Assembly (NCBI GenBank): GCA_002299895.1
Contig: DBOC01000015.1
Location: forward strand, 122,341 to 186,340
Length of the DNA: 64,000 bases
Direction of reading: 5' to 3'
Source: Sphingomonadales bacterium UBA656
GTDB lineage: Bacteria; Pseudomonadota; Alphaproteobacteria; Sphingomonadales; Sphingomonadaceae
How positions within the stretch are numbered: the stretch's first letter is position 1; every line of letters starts with the position of its first letter. The notes beneath the pieces were generated by a model, which had not been told where the DNA came from, did no database searches, and saw only the letters and a program-made list of their open reading frames with translations. A program made the position numbers and the translations under genes. Of the stretch, positions 17,719-26,778 are shown one piece after another.

Positions 17719-18686
17719 CGGCTGTCGTTGCCGTCGATATTGGCGGAACCCACGCCCGCTTTGCTATAGCCGAGGTGCAGGACGGCCGCGTGCTTACACT
17801 TGGCGAGGCGACAACGCTCAAAACAGCTGAACATGCCAGTTTCCAAACGGCATGGCAGGAATTTGAAAGGCTCAATGGCAAAGCGCTGCCGCGCGCCGCC
17901 GCCATTGCCATTGCCGGACCCGTGGACGCCGACGTTATCAAGCTGACCAACAATCCATGGATTATCCGCCGTTCGATGGTGTGCGAGCTGTTGAATGTGG
18001 ATAGCTTTGTTATCGTTAATGACTTTGGCGCAGTCGGTCATGCCGTTGCACAAGCGGGGGCAGAGCATTTTCAGCATCTCACGGGTCCAGATCAGGACTT
18101 CGCCACCGAAGGCACATTGAGTGTTATCGGGCCGGGAACAGGTCTTGGTGTGGCGCATTTGTTGCGCAAGGGCAGCGCCTATCATGTGCAAGCGACCGAA
18201 GGCGGGCATGTCGATTTTGCACCACTGGACGTGATAGAGGACGCCGTTTTGGTCCGCTTGCGTAAACGTTATCGACGCGTGTCGGTAGAACGTGTGGTGT
18301 CGGGACCAGGACTGATAGATCTTTACGAAACCCTGGCGGCGATTGAGGGGCGTGCGGTCCAGTCATATGACGACAAGACATTGTGGCAAATGGGACTATC
18401 GGGTGAGGACAGCCTTGCCGCTGCCGCTGTTGACCGCTTCTGTCTTTCCCTCGGCAGTGTTGCGGGTGATATCACGCTGGCGCAGGGAGGCTTTGCGGGT
18501 GTCGTGATTGCGGGTGGACTTGGCCTGCGCATTAAAGACAGCCTTATGCGTTCGGGATTTGCCGAAAGATTTCGTGCGAAGGGTCGTTTTGAAGGGCTGA
18601 TGTCCGCGATTCCTGTAAAATTAATCACACATCCGCAGCCGGGCCTGTTTGGCGCAGCGGCCGCTTATGCCCAGCAACATATTTGA
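17715..18686 (+). CDS. glk: Glucokinase
   Basis: 323-residue ROK/hexokinase-superfamily glucokinase supplying glucose 6-phosphate to the pathway. The ATP phosphate-binding motif is DIGGTHARFAIAE at the N-terminus; a sugar-site region (NDFGAVGHAV) and GPGTGLGVAHLL follow. ATGA overlap with edd. This placement between edd and eda is typical of the sphingomonad/Zymomonas-like lineage. Confidence 0.94.
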   Translation: MTAVVAVDIGGTHARFAIAEVQDGRVLTLGEATTLKTAEHASFQTAWQEFERLNGKALPRAAAIAIAGPVDADVIKLTNNPWIIRRSMVCELLNVDSFVIVNDFGAVGHAVAQAGAEHFQHLTGPDQDFATEGTLSVIGPGTGLGVAHLLRKGSAYHVQATEGGHVDFAPLDVIEDAVLVRLRKRYRRVSVERVVSGPGLIDLYETLAAIEGRAVQSYDDKTLWQMGLSGEDSLAAAAVDRFCLSLGSVAGDITLAQGGFAGVVIAGGLGLRIKDSLMRSGFAERFRAKGRFEGLMSAIPVKLITHPQPGLFGAAAAYAQQHI

Positions 18687-18699
18687 GGATTTATAGAAA

Positions 18700-19314
18700 A
18701 TGGACGCAATCGAAAAAATCATGCGTACCGCACCCGTCATTCCGGTACTTGTTATCGACGATGCCACGCATGCGCGGAGTATAGCGGAGGCGCTCGTTGC
18801 CGGAGGGCTTCCGGTTCTCGAAGTCACCTTACGTACCGCTGCGGCCTTGGACGCGATTGCCGAAATGAAGAAGGTTCCTGGTGCAATTGTAGGTGCGGGC
18901 ACTGTTGTCGATGTTCCGGGCTTGGAATGTGCAATCGCGGCTGGCGCTGAGTTCATTGTCTCGCCGGGCCTCACCGATAATTTGGGTAAGGCAGCCACAA
19001 CCAAAGGCATACCGTTCCTGCCCGGCATCGCCAGCGCAGGCGATATCATGCGCGGGCTTGATTTAGGACTTACGCATTTTAAATTTTTTCCTGCTGAAGC
19101 AAATGGCGGACTTCCTGCGCTCAAATCCCTCATTGGACCATTCGGCCAGTGCAGATTTTGCCCAACGGGAGGCATAAAGCAGGACACAGCGGCAGATTGG
19201 TTGGCAGTCCCGGAAATTTTATGTGTTGGCGGTAGCTGGCTTGTTGGTAAAGGCGTTCCCGATGCTGCCGCGATTGAATCGGCAGCGCGTGCCGCATCGG
19301 CACTACGGAACTAA
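18700..19314 (+). CDS. eda: KDPG aldolase (2-dehydro-3-deoxyphosphogluconate aldolase)
   Basis: 204-residue class I aldolase cleaving KDPG to pyruvate and glyceraldehyde 3-phosphate. The Schiff-base lysine is Lys128 (THFKFFPAEANGG); catalytic Glu41 and phosphate-binding Arg45 are in EVTLRT. AGGA lies ten bases before ATG 18700, which is 13 bases after the glk stop. Confidence 0.96.
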   Translation: MDAIEKIMRTAPVIPVLVIDDATHARSIAEALVAGGLPVLEVTLRTAAALDAIAEMKKVPGAIVGAGTVVDVPGLECAIAAGAEFIVSPGLTDNLGKAATTKGIPFLPGIASAGDIMRGLDLGLTHFKFFPAEANGGLPALKSLIGPFGQCRFCPTGGIKQDTAADWLAVPEILCVGGSWLVGKGVPDAAAIESAARAASALRN

Positions 19315-19330
19315 CGGAGACGCAAGGCAT

Positions 19331-20038
19331 ATGGCCGAAGAAATCGAATGGTGGGATTTTGATGCTGCGGAAGATTTAATCGATGCAGTAGTGGGCGATG
19401 TCAGCTTCATCATTGAAAGTGCACTCGATGCGCGCGGTCAGGCATTGGTTGCATTCCCCGGCGGTTCAACGCCCAAACCGATTTTGGAAAAGCTCGCCCA
19501 AGCCAATATTCGTTGGAAAAATGTAACGATTATCCCAACCGATGACCGATTAGTGCCCGTCGACAATCCGCTTTCAAATGTCGCGATGATTGCGAAAATC
19601 TTCATTCCAAAGGGTGCGCGGGTACTGCCTATCGCAAGCGATGCTGCAGATTATAAGCTGGCGGGCAGCGCGGCCAATGCAAGATTAGCAGATTTACATT
19701 GGCCGCCGGATTTGGTCTGGCTCGGCATGGGTACAGATGGCCATACGGCGTCAATCTTCCCCGGTTCTGATCTGGAATCGGCGATGGACAGCGGCAAAGA
19801 TGTGCGCGCCGTGGGTGTTGCACCAGATCCCTTGCCACCAGAAGCGCCGGTCAATCGGGTGACATTAACAGGCACCGCCATCGGCGCCGCACGGACCGCG
19901 ATTCTCGTCATCAGCGGTGCTAAAAAGCGTGAGGTGCTGGAAACAGCTATCGAGCAGGGCGGAAAATCAGCCTATCCTGTTGGCCGCGTGCTCGACAAGA
20001 TTGTCGTGCCCGTCGACATTTATTGTCTCGATGATTGA
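19331..20038 (+). CDS. pgl: 6-phosphogluconolactonase
   Basis: 235-residue SugarP-isomerase-like lactonase hydrolysing 6-phosphogluconolactone, the step between zwf and edd. Motifs are FPGGSTPKPILEKLA and LGMGTDGHTASIFPG. I start at ATG 19331 (MAEEIEWWDF), with CGGAGA upstream and only 16 bases after eda; the frame stays open to 19223 inside eda but that part is not conserved-looking. Last gene of the operon, which thereby holds every step from glucose to pyruvate plus GAP. Confidence 0.95.
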   Translation: MAEEIEWWDFDAAEDLIDAVVGDVSFIIESALDARGQALVAFPGGSTPKPILEKLAQANIRWKNVTIIPTDDRLVPVDNPLSNVAMIAKIFIPKGARVLPIASDAADYKLAGSAANARLADLHWPPDLVWLGMGTDGHTASIFPGSDLESAMDSGKDVRAVGVAPDPLPPEAPVNRVTLTGTAIGAARTAILVISGAKKREVLETAIEQGGKSAYPVGRVLDKIVVPVDIYCLDD

Positions 20039-20090
20039 TGTCATCCGGCGCATTTAGCCGGGAACAGCTATTATACTCTTCGCCGAAGGA

Positions 20091-20555
20091 TTAGTCGTCG
20101 CGTGACACGCGTTCCTGACGTTCATGGCGCTCCTGCGCCTCCAGCGTCATGGTCGCGATCGGCCGTGCACGCAGGCGCGCCAACGAAATGGGTTCACCCG
20201 TTACTTGGCAATAACCATATTCGCCCTCGGTGATGCGGCGCAAAGCGGCTTCGATTTTGGCTATAAGCTTGCGTTGGCGGTCGCGGGTTCGCAGTTCAAT
20301 ACCCCAATCGGTCTCGCTAGACGCGCGGTCGTTTAAATCTGGTTCACGCATAGGGCCATCCTGAAGCTGGTTCAGCGTTCCTTGCGCTTCAGCTAAGATG
20401 CTATTTTTCCAGTCAACGAGTTGCTTTTCAAAGAATTTCAGTTGCCGTTCATTCATGAATGGCTCCTCGTCGCTAGGGACATAGGTATCATCGATGCCAA
20501 AGTCAGTGGCGCTAGTTTCTTTGATCGCTTTTTGAGGCTTGGCGCTCACGCCCAT
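20091..20555 (-). CDS. dksA: DksA-type RNA polymerase-binding transcription factor
   Basis: 154-residue DksA/TraR protein binding the RNA polymerase secondary channel and, with ppGpp, tuning stable-RNA and amino-acid promoters. The coiled-coil tip acidic residues are Asp73 and Asp76 (PDLNDRAS), followed by the conserved LRTRDRQRKLI arm. The zinc finger is reduced to Cys116 (GYCQVTGEP); the other three cysteine positions are Thr/Ala-type residues, as known for alphaproteobacterial single-cysteine DksA. Divergent from serS. Confidence 0.92.
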   Translation of the reverse strand: MGVSAKPQKAIKETSATDFGIDDTYVPSDEEPFMNERQLKFFEKQLVDWKNSILAEAQGTLNQLQDGPMREPDLNDRASSETDWGIELRTRDRQRKLIAKIEAALRRITEGEYGYCQVTGEPISLARLRARPIATMTLEAQERHERQERVSRDD

Positions 20556-20652
20556 CCTAAATCTCCACCCTAGAGCAGGCCCTCCAGAACGAAGAAGTCT
20601 GCGTCCTATCCACTCTTCGCGCGGCTATAGACTCGGGTCAAATACCGCACAA

Positions 20653-20666
20653 GCGCCAAATGGCGC
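20653..20666. promoter_or_regulatory. 14-bp palindrome in dksA/serS spacer
   Basis: GCGCCA-AA-TGGCGC lies about 100 bp upstream of dksA and 170 bp upstream of serS. A candidate operator or cruciform; no factor can be named. Confidence 0.25.
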
Positions 20667-20781
20667 GAATTGTCCTCCTTTGAACAAATATTGTGGAAAC
20701 GAAGGATGTGTAAAAATAAATCCAGGCGCGAAGAGCTTGGTAGGTATTGAATGTAGGAGCGCTCTACGAATGCTCTGGTAG

Positions 20782-20818
20782 GCAAATGCCCCTTTTCCAT
20801 TGCGAAATCGGCATTTGC
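20782..20818 (+). promoter_or_regulatory. Stem-loop in the serS 5' leader
   Basis: GCAAATGCC and GGCATTTGC form a perfect 9-bp stem with a 19-nt loop, ending 18 bases before the serS ATG. No strong Shine-Dalgarno lies between; GGGGCA directly follows the stem. Position suggests a leader structure affecting serS expression. Confidence 0.4.
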
Positions 20819-20836
20819 GGGGCATAGCCTGCCGCC

Positions 20837-22117
20837 ATGCATGACCTAAAATATATCCGCGAAAATCCTGCTGACTTTGATGCTGCGCTACTGCGCCGAG
20901 GTGCCGAACCCGTTGCGGCTTCCATTCTAGTTCTGGACGAAAACCGCCGCGCAATCTTGACTGAAATGCAAAATGCGCAGGCCCGCCGCAACGAGGCGTC
21001 AAAATCCATCGGCGCGGCCATGGGCAAGGGCGATACCGCAACGGCCGAGGCCTTAAAGGCCGAAGTAGCCCAGTTAAAAGATGTTTTGCCTCAGTTGGAA
21101 GAACGCGAACGTGCCGCGGGCTTGGAACTCGACGCTTTGCTGGCAGCTTTGCCGAATTTGCCATCCGCTGACACCCCTGATGGCGCGGACGAGACTGAGA
21201 ATGTCGAAATTGCCCGTTGGGGCAAACCGCGCGATTTTGATTTCGAACCCCGCGATCACGCCGATATCGGCCCCAGCCTCGGCCTTGATTTTGAAACTGG
21301 TGTCGCCATTTCGGGCGCGCGATTTACTTTCATGCGTGGGCAGATGGCGCGCTTGAACCGTGCGCTTGGCCAGTTCATGCTCGATCATCACACGGTGCAG
21401 CGCGGCTATACGGAGTGTGCCACACCTTATCTGGTGCGACAAGAATCCTTATTTGGTACAGGACAGCTACCCAAATTTGCCGAAGATAATTTCCAGACAA
21501 CCGATGGCCGTTGGCTGATTCCAACTGCGGAAGTGTCTTTGACCAACAGCGTACGAGAGCAGATTTTAGACGAAAGCGTCTTGCCGGTTCGTCTTGCGGC
21601 GCTGACCCCATGTTTTCGTTCCGAAGCCGGTGCTGCGGGCCGCGATACCAAGGGTCTTATCCGCCAACACCAGTTTGAAAAAGTAGAGCTGGTCTCGATC
21701 GTCCGGCCCGAAGACAGCGCTGCCGAGCATGAACGCATGGTGGAAAGCGCCGAAGGCATATTGCAAGCACTTGAACTGCCGTATCGAAAAATGCTGCTTT
21801 GCACGGGTGACATGGGTGCTAGCGCACAGCGGACCTATGACCTCGAGGTCTGGTTGCCGGGCCAAGGGCTTTACCGTGAAATTTCCAGCTGCTCGAACTG
21901 CGGTGACTGGCAGGCACGACGGATGAATAGCCGTTACCGTCCAGCTGAAGGCAAGGGCAATGTCTTTGTACACACGCTGAATGGCTCCGGACTTGCGGTT
22001 GGCCGCACTCTCGTAGCGGTGCTGGAAAATCATCAACAAGCCGACGGCAGTGTCAATATTCCGGCGGCGTTGTTGCCTTATATGGGCGACATCACAAAGT
22101 TGGAGCCGGCCGCCTGA
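20837..22117 (+). CDS. serS: Seryl-tRNA synthetase
   Basis: 426-residue class II synthetase charging tRNA-Ser (and tRNA-Sec where present). The N-terminal antiparallel coiled-coil arm spans about residues 25-105. Class II motif 2 is FRSEAGAAGRDTKGLIR and motif 3 is GSGLAVGRTLVAVLENHQ. The stop overlaps the surE start by one base (TGATG). A 9-bp stem-loop lies in its leader. Confidence 0.97.
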   Translation: MHDLKYIRENPADFDAALLRRGAEPVAASILVLDENRRAILTEMQNAQARRNEASKSIGAAMGKGDTATAEALKAEVAQLKDVLPQLEERERAAGLELDALLAALPNLPSADTPDGADETENVEIARWGKPRDFDFEPRDHADIGPSLGLDFETGVAISGARFTFMRGQMARLNRALGQFMLDHHTVQRGYTECATPYLVRQESLFGTGQLPKFAEDNFQTTDGRWLIPTAEVSLTNSVREQILDESVLPVRLAALTPCFRSEAGAAGRDTKGLIRQHQFEKVELVSIVRPEDSAAEHERMVESAEGILQALELPYRKMLLCTGDMGASAQRTYDLEVWLPGQGLYREISSCSNCGDWQARRMNSRYRPAEGKGNVFVHTLNGSGLAVGRTLVAVLENHQQADGSVNIPAALLPYMGDITKLEPAA

Positions 22118-22884
22118 TGCGTATATTGTTGACCAATGATGATGGGGTGAACGCGCCAGGCCTTAAGGTGTTGGAAGCAATAGCCCGCACGATCAGCGAT
22201 GATATCTGGATCGTTGCGCCTGCCGAGGAAAATTCCGGCGCCGGTCATTCGCTTACGCTCACGAAACCCGTCCGCATTCGCCAGCATGGGGATAAGCATT
22301 ACTCCGTCGCTGGCACGCCGACCGACTCCGTGATGCTTGGTTTGGGCGTCATCATGAAGGATGCAAAGCCTGACCTTATCTTATCCGGCGTCAACCGTGG
22401 GGCCAATTTGGGTGATGACATTACTTATTCAGGCACTGTGTCTGCGGCAATTGAAGGGGCATTGGCGGGCATTCGTTCCATTGCGCTGAGTCAGGTCTAC
22501 AGTAAGGAAGGCATGGCCGATGCCGTGCCCTTCTCGGCGGCGGAAGCATGGGGCGAACGCGTTCTTCGTCCACTGCTGGATATGCCGCACACGCCGCGGA
22601 CATTGATCAATATTAATTTTCCGCCTCTGCTGCCGCAAGACGTCAAGGGGATCAAAGTCGCACGACAAGGTTTTCACGACTATAGTCGCGGGTCAATTGT
22701 CAAAGGTACTGATCCACGCGGATATGATTATTATTGGTTTGGCCTGCACGGCATGCTGCATACGCCTGGCCATGACACCGATCTTGAGGTTATCGAAGAT
22801 GGTTATATCGCGGTTACCCCATTGCAACTTGACCTGACGCACCACGAATCTTTGTCGACATTGACACAAAAATATGCCGGCTAG
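22117..22884 (+). CDS. surE: 5'/3'-nucleotidase SurE
   Basis: 255-residue metal-dependent survival-protein phosphatase acting on nucleoside monophosphates. The N-terminal metal-binding LLTNDDGVNAPG (Asp8, Asp9), the Asn of SGVNRGANLGDD and the GTPTDSV loop are present. Shares one base with serS, a common serS-surE pairing in alphaproteobacteria. Confidence 0.96.
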   Translation: MRILLTNDDGVNAPGLKVLEAIARTISDDIWIVAPAEENSGAGHSLTLTKPVRIRQHGDKHYSVAGTPTDSVMLGLGVIMKDAKPDLILSGVNRGANLGDDITYSGTVSAAIEGALAGIRSIALSQVYSKEGMADAVPFSAAEAWGERVLRPLLDMPHTPRTLININFPPLLPQDVKGIKVARQGFHDYSRGSIVKGTDPRGYDYYWFGLHGMLHTPGHDTDLEVIEDGYIAVTPLQLDLTHHESLSTLTQKYAG

Positions 22885-22893
22885 GTCCGCATT

Positions 22894-23295
22894 TTAATGC
22901 CCGAGCATTAGGAAGACCAAACCCATTGCCGCGTAAAAGACGAGCCAATATCCCGCATCTATGGCGAACAAACGGCCAGACTTACGCGAAAACAGATAAT
23001 TGGTACCAATGGCGGGAATGATATAGCCCAGCGAAATGCCGATAGAGATCATCAGTGTCGAACGCGCATTGGTGTCAAAAAATGCCAATAAATGGCCGAG
23101 GAAAATGGCCGATAGCAACGAAAAGGCAAAGGTCAGGCCGTAGATTTTATGCATATTGCCGCTGCGCAATTGCGTCTCGGTAAACCCATGCTCTGCCATC
23201 CATGCTTTACCGAACAAAGGTCCGTACCACAGGCCGCCAACCAAAAAACCAGTCGACGCAGCTACCAATATGGTCAACAAATTTGCGTTTGCCAT
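22894..23295 (-). CDS. DUF1761 domain membrane protein
   Basis: 133-residue integral membrane protein with about four hydrophobic segments. The N-terminal GFLVGGLWYGPLFGKAWM is characteristic of DUF1761. Function unknown. ATG 23295 overlaps the preceding gene's TGA by one base (TGATG), so it is translationally coupled to the orphan gene upstream. A TTG one codon earlier is possible but less likely. Confidence 0.85.
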   Translation of the reverse strand: MANANLLTILVAASTGFLVGGLWYGPLFGKAWMAEHGFTETQLRSGNMHKIYGLTFAFSLLSAIFLGHLLAFFDTNARSTLMISIGISLGYIIPAIGTNYLFSRKSGRLFAIDAGYWLVFYAAMGLVFLMLGH

Positions 23296-23801
23296 CAATT
23301 TTCCTCCCAGTTGAACTCAGCCACATGGCCAATGGGTGCAGCTACCCATATTTCCTGAAACGCCGCTATCTGCGCACGTAAGGATTCAACGTATGAAGGT
23401 GTCAGTTCGGGCATTGGCACATGTGATGCTTCGCATGCTGCAGCAGCAATTTCGATAAAAGTCTCCGCATCCGCCGTCTCGCCCCACGCGTCCGCCTCAA
23501 AACATTCCACCAGTCTTTCGGCTTGCAGCAGCTGCACAATATGCGGTTCAGGCACGTGGGACCGCGAAGCACTGGCATGGCCGGCCTCTTTTGCGATAGC
23601 TTGAATGTCTGTAGGACTATTGCCACGCGCTACCGTGCCCCAAAAACCCTCGCGCAGCTGCAAAGTGGATTCCACAAAATAATGTATCGCATCATGCGAC
23701 GTTAAGCCCTTTTTGGGAAAGCTCTCGTTCGCGGTTGAGCCATCATTCCTTGATATCTCAAGGTAATCAACGGTTCGCCCTTTTGTGATTTTGATAATCA
23801 T
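23295..23801 (-). CDS. Uncharacterised protein coupled to a DUF1761 gene
   Basis: 168 residues if started at ATG 23801 (MIIKITKGRTVDYLEISRND); an in-frame TTG at 23831 would add ten residues. No signal peptide or membrane segment. Contains FVESTLQLREGFWG and an Ala/Glu-rich middle; it ends in an acidic stretch (EFNWEEN). I do not recognise the family. Its TGA is shared with the DUF1761 start. Divergent from rimO. Confidence 0.7.
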   Translation of the reverse strand: MIIKITKGRTVDYLEISRNDGSTANESFPKKGLTSHDAIHYFVESTLQLREGFWGTVARGNSPTDIQAIAKEAGHASASRSHVPEPHIVQLLQAERLVECFEADAWGETADAETFIEIAAAACEASHVPMPELTPSYVESLRAQIAAFQEIWVAAPIGHVAEFNWEEN

Positions 23802-23882
23802 TTCCCAGTTGTATTCGGTAGAGCCCGGCAAAGCTAGAGCATCCGTGACAAGCCTTTGGAAACGCGCTATGCGCCGCTCATC

Positions 23883-25247
23883 ATGGCAACAATCATCAAA
23901 GCAGCGCCGAAAGTCGGCATGGTATCGCTTGGCTGTCCCAAGGCGCTAGTCGATAGCGAACGGATTCTCACGAAGTTGCGCGCAGACGGTTATGGCCTGT
24001 CGCCCGATTATGCAGGGGCCGATGTCGTGCTGGTTAACACATGCGGTTTTCTCGATTCTGCAAAGGAAGAGAGCCTCGAAGCCATTGGCGAGGCTATCGC
24101 AGAAAACGGCCGCGTTATTGTGACCGGCTGTATGGGCAAGGAAGCCGATGTTATTCGCGCGCGCTTTCCCGATGTTTTGGCAATTACGGGGGCGCATCAA
24201 TATGAGGATGTCGTATCCGCCGTGCATGAAGCAGCGCCGCCGACCCGCGGCGCATTTATCGATCTAGTGCCTGAAGGCGGATTGAAGCTCACGCCACGCC
24301 ATTACAGCTATTTGAAAATTTCCGAAGGCTGCAACCACAGCTGCGCCTTCTGCATCATTCCGTCTTTGCGCGGAAAGCTTGCCAGTCGCCGGATTGATGC
24401 GGTGCTGCGTGAGGCGGAGAAGCTTGTTTCCGCTGGAACAAAGGAACTGCTGGTGATCTCGCAAGACACATCAGCATATGGTGTCGATACACGGCACGAG
24501 CAGCGCGAATGGCAGGGGCGTCAGGTGCGTGCACATATGACCGACCTTGCGCGCGAATTGGGCAGTCTGCGCACCAGCGATGGCATCGCGCCTTGGGTCC
24601 GGCTGCATTATGTTTACCCTTATCCCCATGTAGATGATGTCATACCGTTAATGGCAGAAGGGTATTTGACGCCCTATCTCGACATCCCTTTTCAGCATGC
24701 GGCACCAAATGTCCTAAAGGCCATGAAGCGACCAGCCAATGAGGCCAAGGTACTTGAACGTATCCGCAATTGGCGCGCTATTGCGCCTGATATCGCAATA
24801 CGTTCGAGTTTTGTCATTGGCTTTCCCGGCGAAACCGAATCCGATTTTGAATATTTACTCGATTGGCTCGAGGAAGCGCAGCTAGACCGTGTTGGTGCGT
24901 TCCGTTTTGAACCTGTCGACGGTGCACAGGCCAATAATCTGCCTAATCCCGTGCCGGAAGAGGTTAAGGAAGAGCGGTTTCAGCGTATCATGGCGAAAAC
25001 CGCCACGATCAGCGCCGCTAAGCTTGCGGCAAAGGTTGGACGCAACATTCCTGTTATCATCGACGAAATCGGCGATATGGACGAAGACAATAGCATAGGC
25101 GCGACTGGGCGGTCGCAAGCCGATGCGCCTGAAATAGACGGCCACGTTTACCTCCGCGATGTCCCGGTAACTTTGAAGGCCGGCGATGTCGTGATGGTCA
25201 ATATCGAAGATGCTGACGAGCACGACCTGTTTGGAGCGATCGCCTGA
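23883..25247 (+). CDS. rimO: Ribosomal protein S12 methylthiotransferase
   Basis: 454-residue radical-SAM enzyme that methylthiolates the conserved Asp of ribosomal protein S12. The N-terminal UPF0004 domain supplies Cys18, Cys54 and Cys83 for one cluster. The radical-SAM motif is CNHSCAFC (Cys150, 154, 157), and a TRAM domain closes the protein. ATG 23883 gives the canonical N-terminus (KVGMVSLGCPKALVDSE). Ends directly against the convergent next gene with zero intervening bases. Confidence 0.96.
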   Translation: MATIIKAAPKVGMVSLGCPKALVDSERILTKLRADGYGLSPDYAGADVVLVNTCGFLDSAKEESLEAIGEAIAENGRVIVTGCMGKEADVIRARFPDVLAITGAHQYEDVVSAVHEAAPPTRGAFIDLVPEGGLKLTPRHYSYLKISEGCNHSCAFCIIPSLRGKLASRRIDAVLREAEKLVSAGTKELLVISQDTSAYGVDTRHEQREWQGRQVRAHMTDLARELGSLRTSDGIAPWVRLHYVYPYPHVDDVIPLMAEGYLTPYLDIPFQHAAPNVLKAMKRPANEAKVLERIRNWRAIAPDIAIRSSFVIGFPGETESDFEYLLDWLEEAQLDRVGAFRFEPVDGAQANNLPNPVPEEVKEERFQRIMAKTATISAAKLAAKVGRNIPVIIDEIGDMDEDNSIGATGRSQADAPEIDGHVYLRDVPVTLKAGDVVMVNIEDADEHDLFGAIA

Positions 25248-26057
25248 TTATTTGCGCTTTGGCGGTAGCGGGAAGAAACCTGACGTGCGGGTGACATAAT
25301 CGGCATATTCGGGCCGCGTTTTCTTCATGCCGCGTTCCAATAATGGCTTTCCCGACCATCGCGTGAGGGTGAATGTCAAGAATATCGGGCCAATGATGCT
25401 GATCCATCCGGCGAGTCCGGTTTCGCAAGCGATAAGCCAAATGCCCCACCATGTACACGCATCACCAAAATAATTGGGGTGGCGCGTATAGCGCCAGAGA
25501 CCGGTATCCAGAACCTTGCCTTTATTAGCTGGATTGGCGCGGAATGCGTTAAGCTGCGAATCCCCGATGGTTTCAAACAATATGCCGATGATCGCAATAA
25601 TTGTGCCGATTAATGCCAACGGACCTAGCACCGTGTACCCGCCTTCGCTTGCCCAAATACCAAGCTGCGCGGGTAGGGAGGTTATGAAAAGTAGAGGTGC
25701 TTGTGTGAGAAACACCGAGAGTAATGATGTCTTGCTCCAGCTCCAGCCTTTCTTTTCCATCACGCTGCCCATGATTTTTACGTAGCGCGGATCTTCGCCA
25801 TGCGCGCGCCAGCGTGTCCATAGATGAAAGGTGAGGCGTAGGCCCCAAAGGCTTGTCAGACCAAGCAACAGGTGTGATCGCGCGTCCGGCGCGCTTGATT
25901 GCGCCCAAGTCGCCCAGGCCAGCAACACCATCCCGAACGCCCAAAAGGCATCGATGAATGACACATCCCGAATTTTGACGGAATAAGCCCATAAGGCCAG
26001 AATCACGGCTAGCAACGCCGCAGCATTGATAAGCATCGTCGAACCAAAATCAGTCAT
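25248..26057 (-). CDS. DUF1295 / steroid 5-alpha-reductase-like membrane protein
   Basis: 269-residue polytopic membrane protein with about six hydrophobic segments. The C-terminal block LWRYTRHPNYFGDACTWWG is the signature shared by DUF1295 and isoprenylcysteine methyltransferase/5-alpha-reductase folds, where it forms the cofactor site. The reaction is not established. It overlaps the upstream acyltransferase stop as ATGA, suggesting a lipid-modification role. Confidence 0.85.
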   Translation of the reverse strand: MTDFGSTMLINAAALLAVILALWAYSVKIRDVSFIDAFWAFGMVLLAWATWAQSSAPDARSHLLLGLTSLWGLRLTFHLWTRWRAHGEDPRYVKIMGSVMEKKGWSWSKTSLLSVFLTQAPLLFITSLPAQLGIWASEGGYTVLGPLALIGTIIAIIGILFETIGDSQLNAFRANPANKGKVLDTGLWRYTRHPNYFGDACTWWGIWLIACETGLAGWISIIGPIFLTFTLTRWSGKPLLERGMKKTRPEYADYVTRTSGFFPLPPKRK

Positions 26058-26659
26058 GCATCATCCCTCGCAAATATTTCTGTCATGCCTTTGGCAGGGT
26101 GCTTTGGTTTAACCTTTGCATAGATTTCTGCAACCTTCGCCATATCCGCTTTATAGTCGCCGGTTGGCCAGATCGCTGGACCAAGCCCGCCGGTTTTCGA
26201 ACCATAATCCATCATGCCAACCACCAGCGGCACGCCGGCGCCCATTGCGATATGATAAAAGCCTGTTTTCCAAGCCTTTACGGTGCCGCGCGTTCCTTCG
26301 GGCGCGATGGTCAGCATAAATTCGTCGCGGCGGCCGAATTCATCGATCATCTGCTGCACATAATTACGGCTTGAACTGCGATCGACGGGAACGCCGCCCA
26401 TATCGAGCATGAAGTTTGTAAATGGCCACCGGAAAAGCGACATTTTGGCCATGAAATGAGGTTTAATTCCTAAATCGTCGGTGAGCCCAAGAAAATATAC
26501 AAAGTCCCAATTGCTCGTGTGCGGCGCTGCGATCAGCACAAATTTTCGTGGTTCAGGTATCACGCCATGGGCATGCCAGCCTGCGCTTTTGTAAATCCCC
26601 ACCAGTGCCCGCCTGAATAGCCGAGACAACCAGCTAGGCTGGCGTTCTTTCAACGACAT
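26054..26659 (-). CDS. 1-acyl-sn-glycerol-3-phosphate acyltransferase family protein
   Basis: 201-residue PlsC-superfamily acyltransferase. The catalytic HX4D box is HTSNWD (47-52), block II is GVPVDRSSS (89 onward), and block III is APEGTRG (about 119-125). Start ATG 26659 is set by GGAGGAAT a few bases upstream; the frame extends further to 26734 without ribosome-binding support. Member of a two-gene operon with the DUF1295 gene, divergent from a ketoacyl synthase. Could acylate lysophosphatidate or another hydroxyl acceptor. Confidence 0.87.
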   Translation of the reverse strand: MSLKERQPSWLSRLFRRALVGIYKSAGWHAHGVIPEPRKFVLIAAPHTSNWDFVYFLGLTDDLGIKPHFMAKMSLFRWPFTNFMLDMGGVPVDRSSSRNYVQQMIDEFGRRDEFMLTIAPEGTRGTVKAWKTGFYHIAMGAGVPLVVGMMDYGSKTGGLGPAIWPTGDYKADMAKVAEIYAKVKPKHPAKGMTEIFARDDA

Positions 26660-26778
26660 TAAGATATTCCTCCCCCATCGCTCACATAACGCCCTTAATA
26701 TGCATTTCAAACGGCTTGTTTCGCAAATACGCAAAGGCTAGGCATCTGAGCACAATAAAAATCAACGCGGGAATTTAC

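Noticed and set aside
20045..20061. Terminator after pgl (CCGGC/GCCGG)
   Set aside because: Only five pairs and no T-run; too weak to call.
20556..20836. tRNA or small RNA gene in the dksA-serS spacer
   Set aside because: No cloverleaf, no TTCGA-type T-loop; the sequence is explained by two promoters and two inverted repeats.
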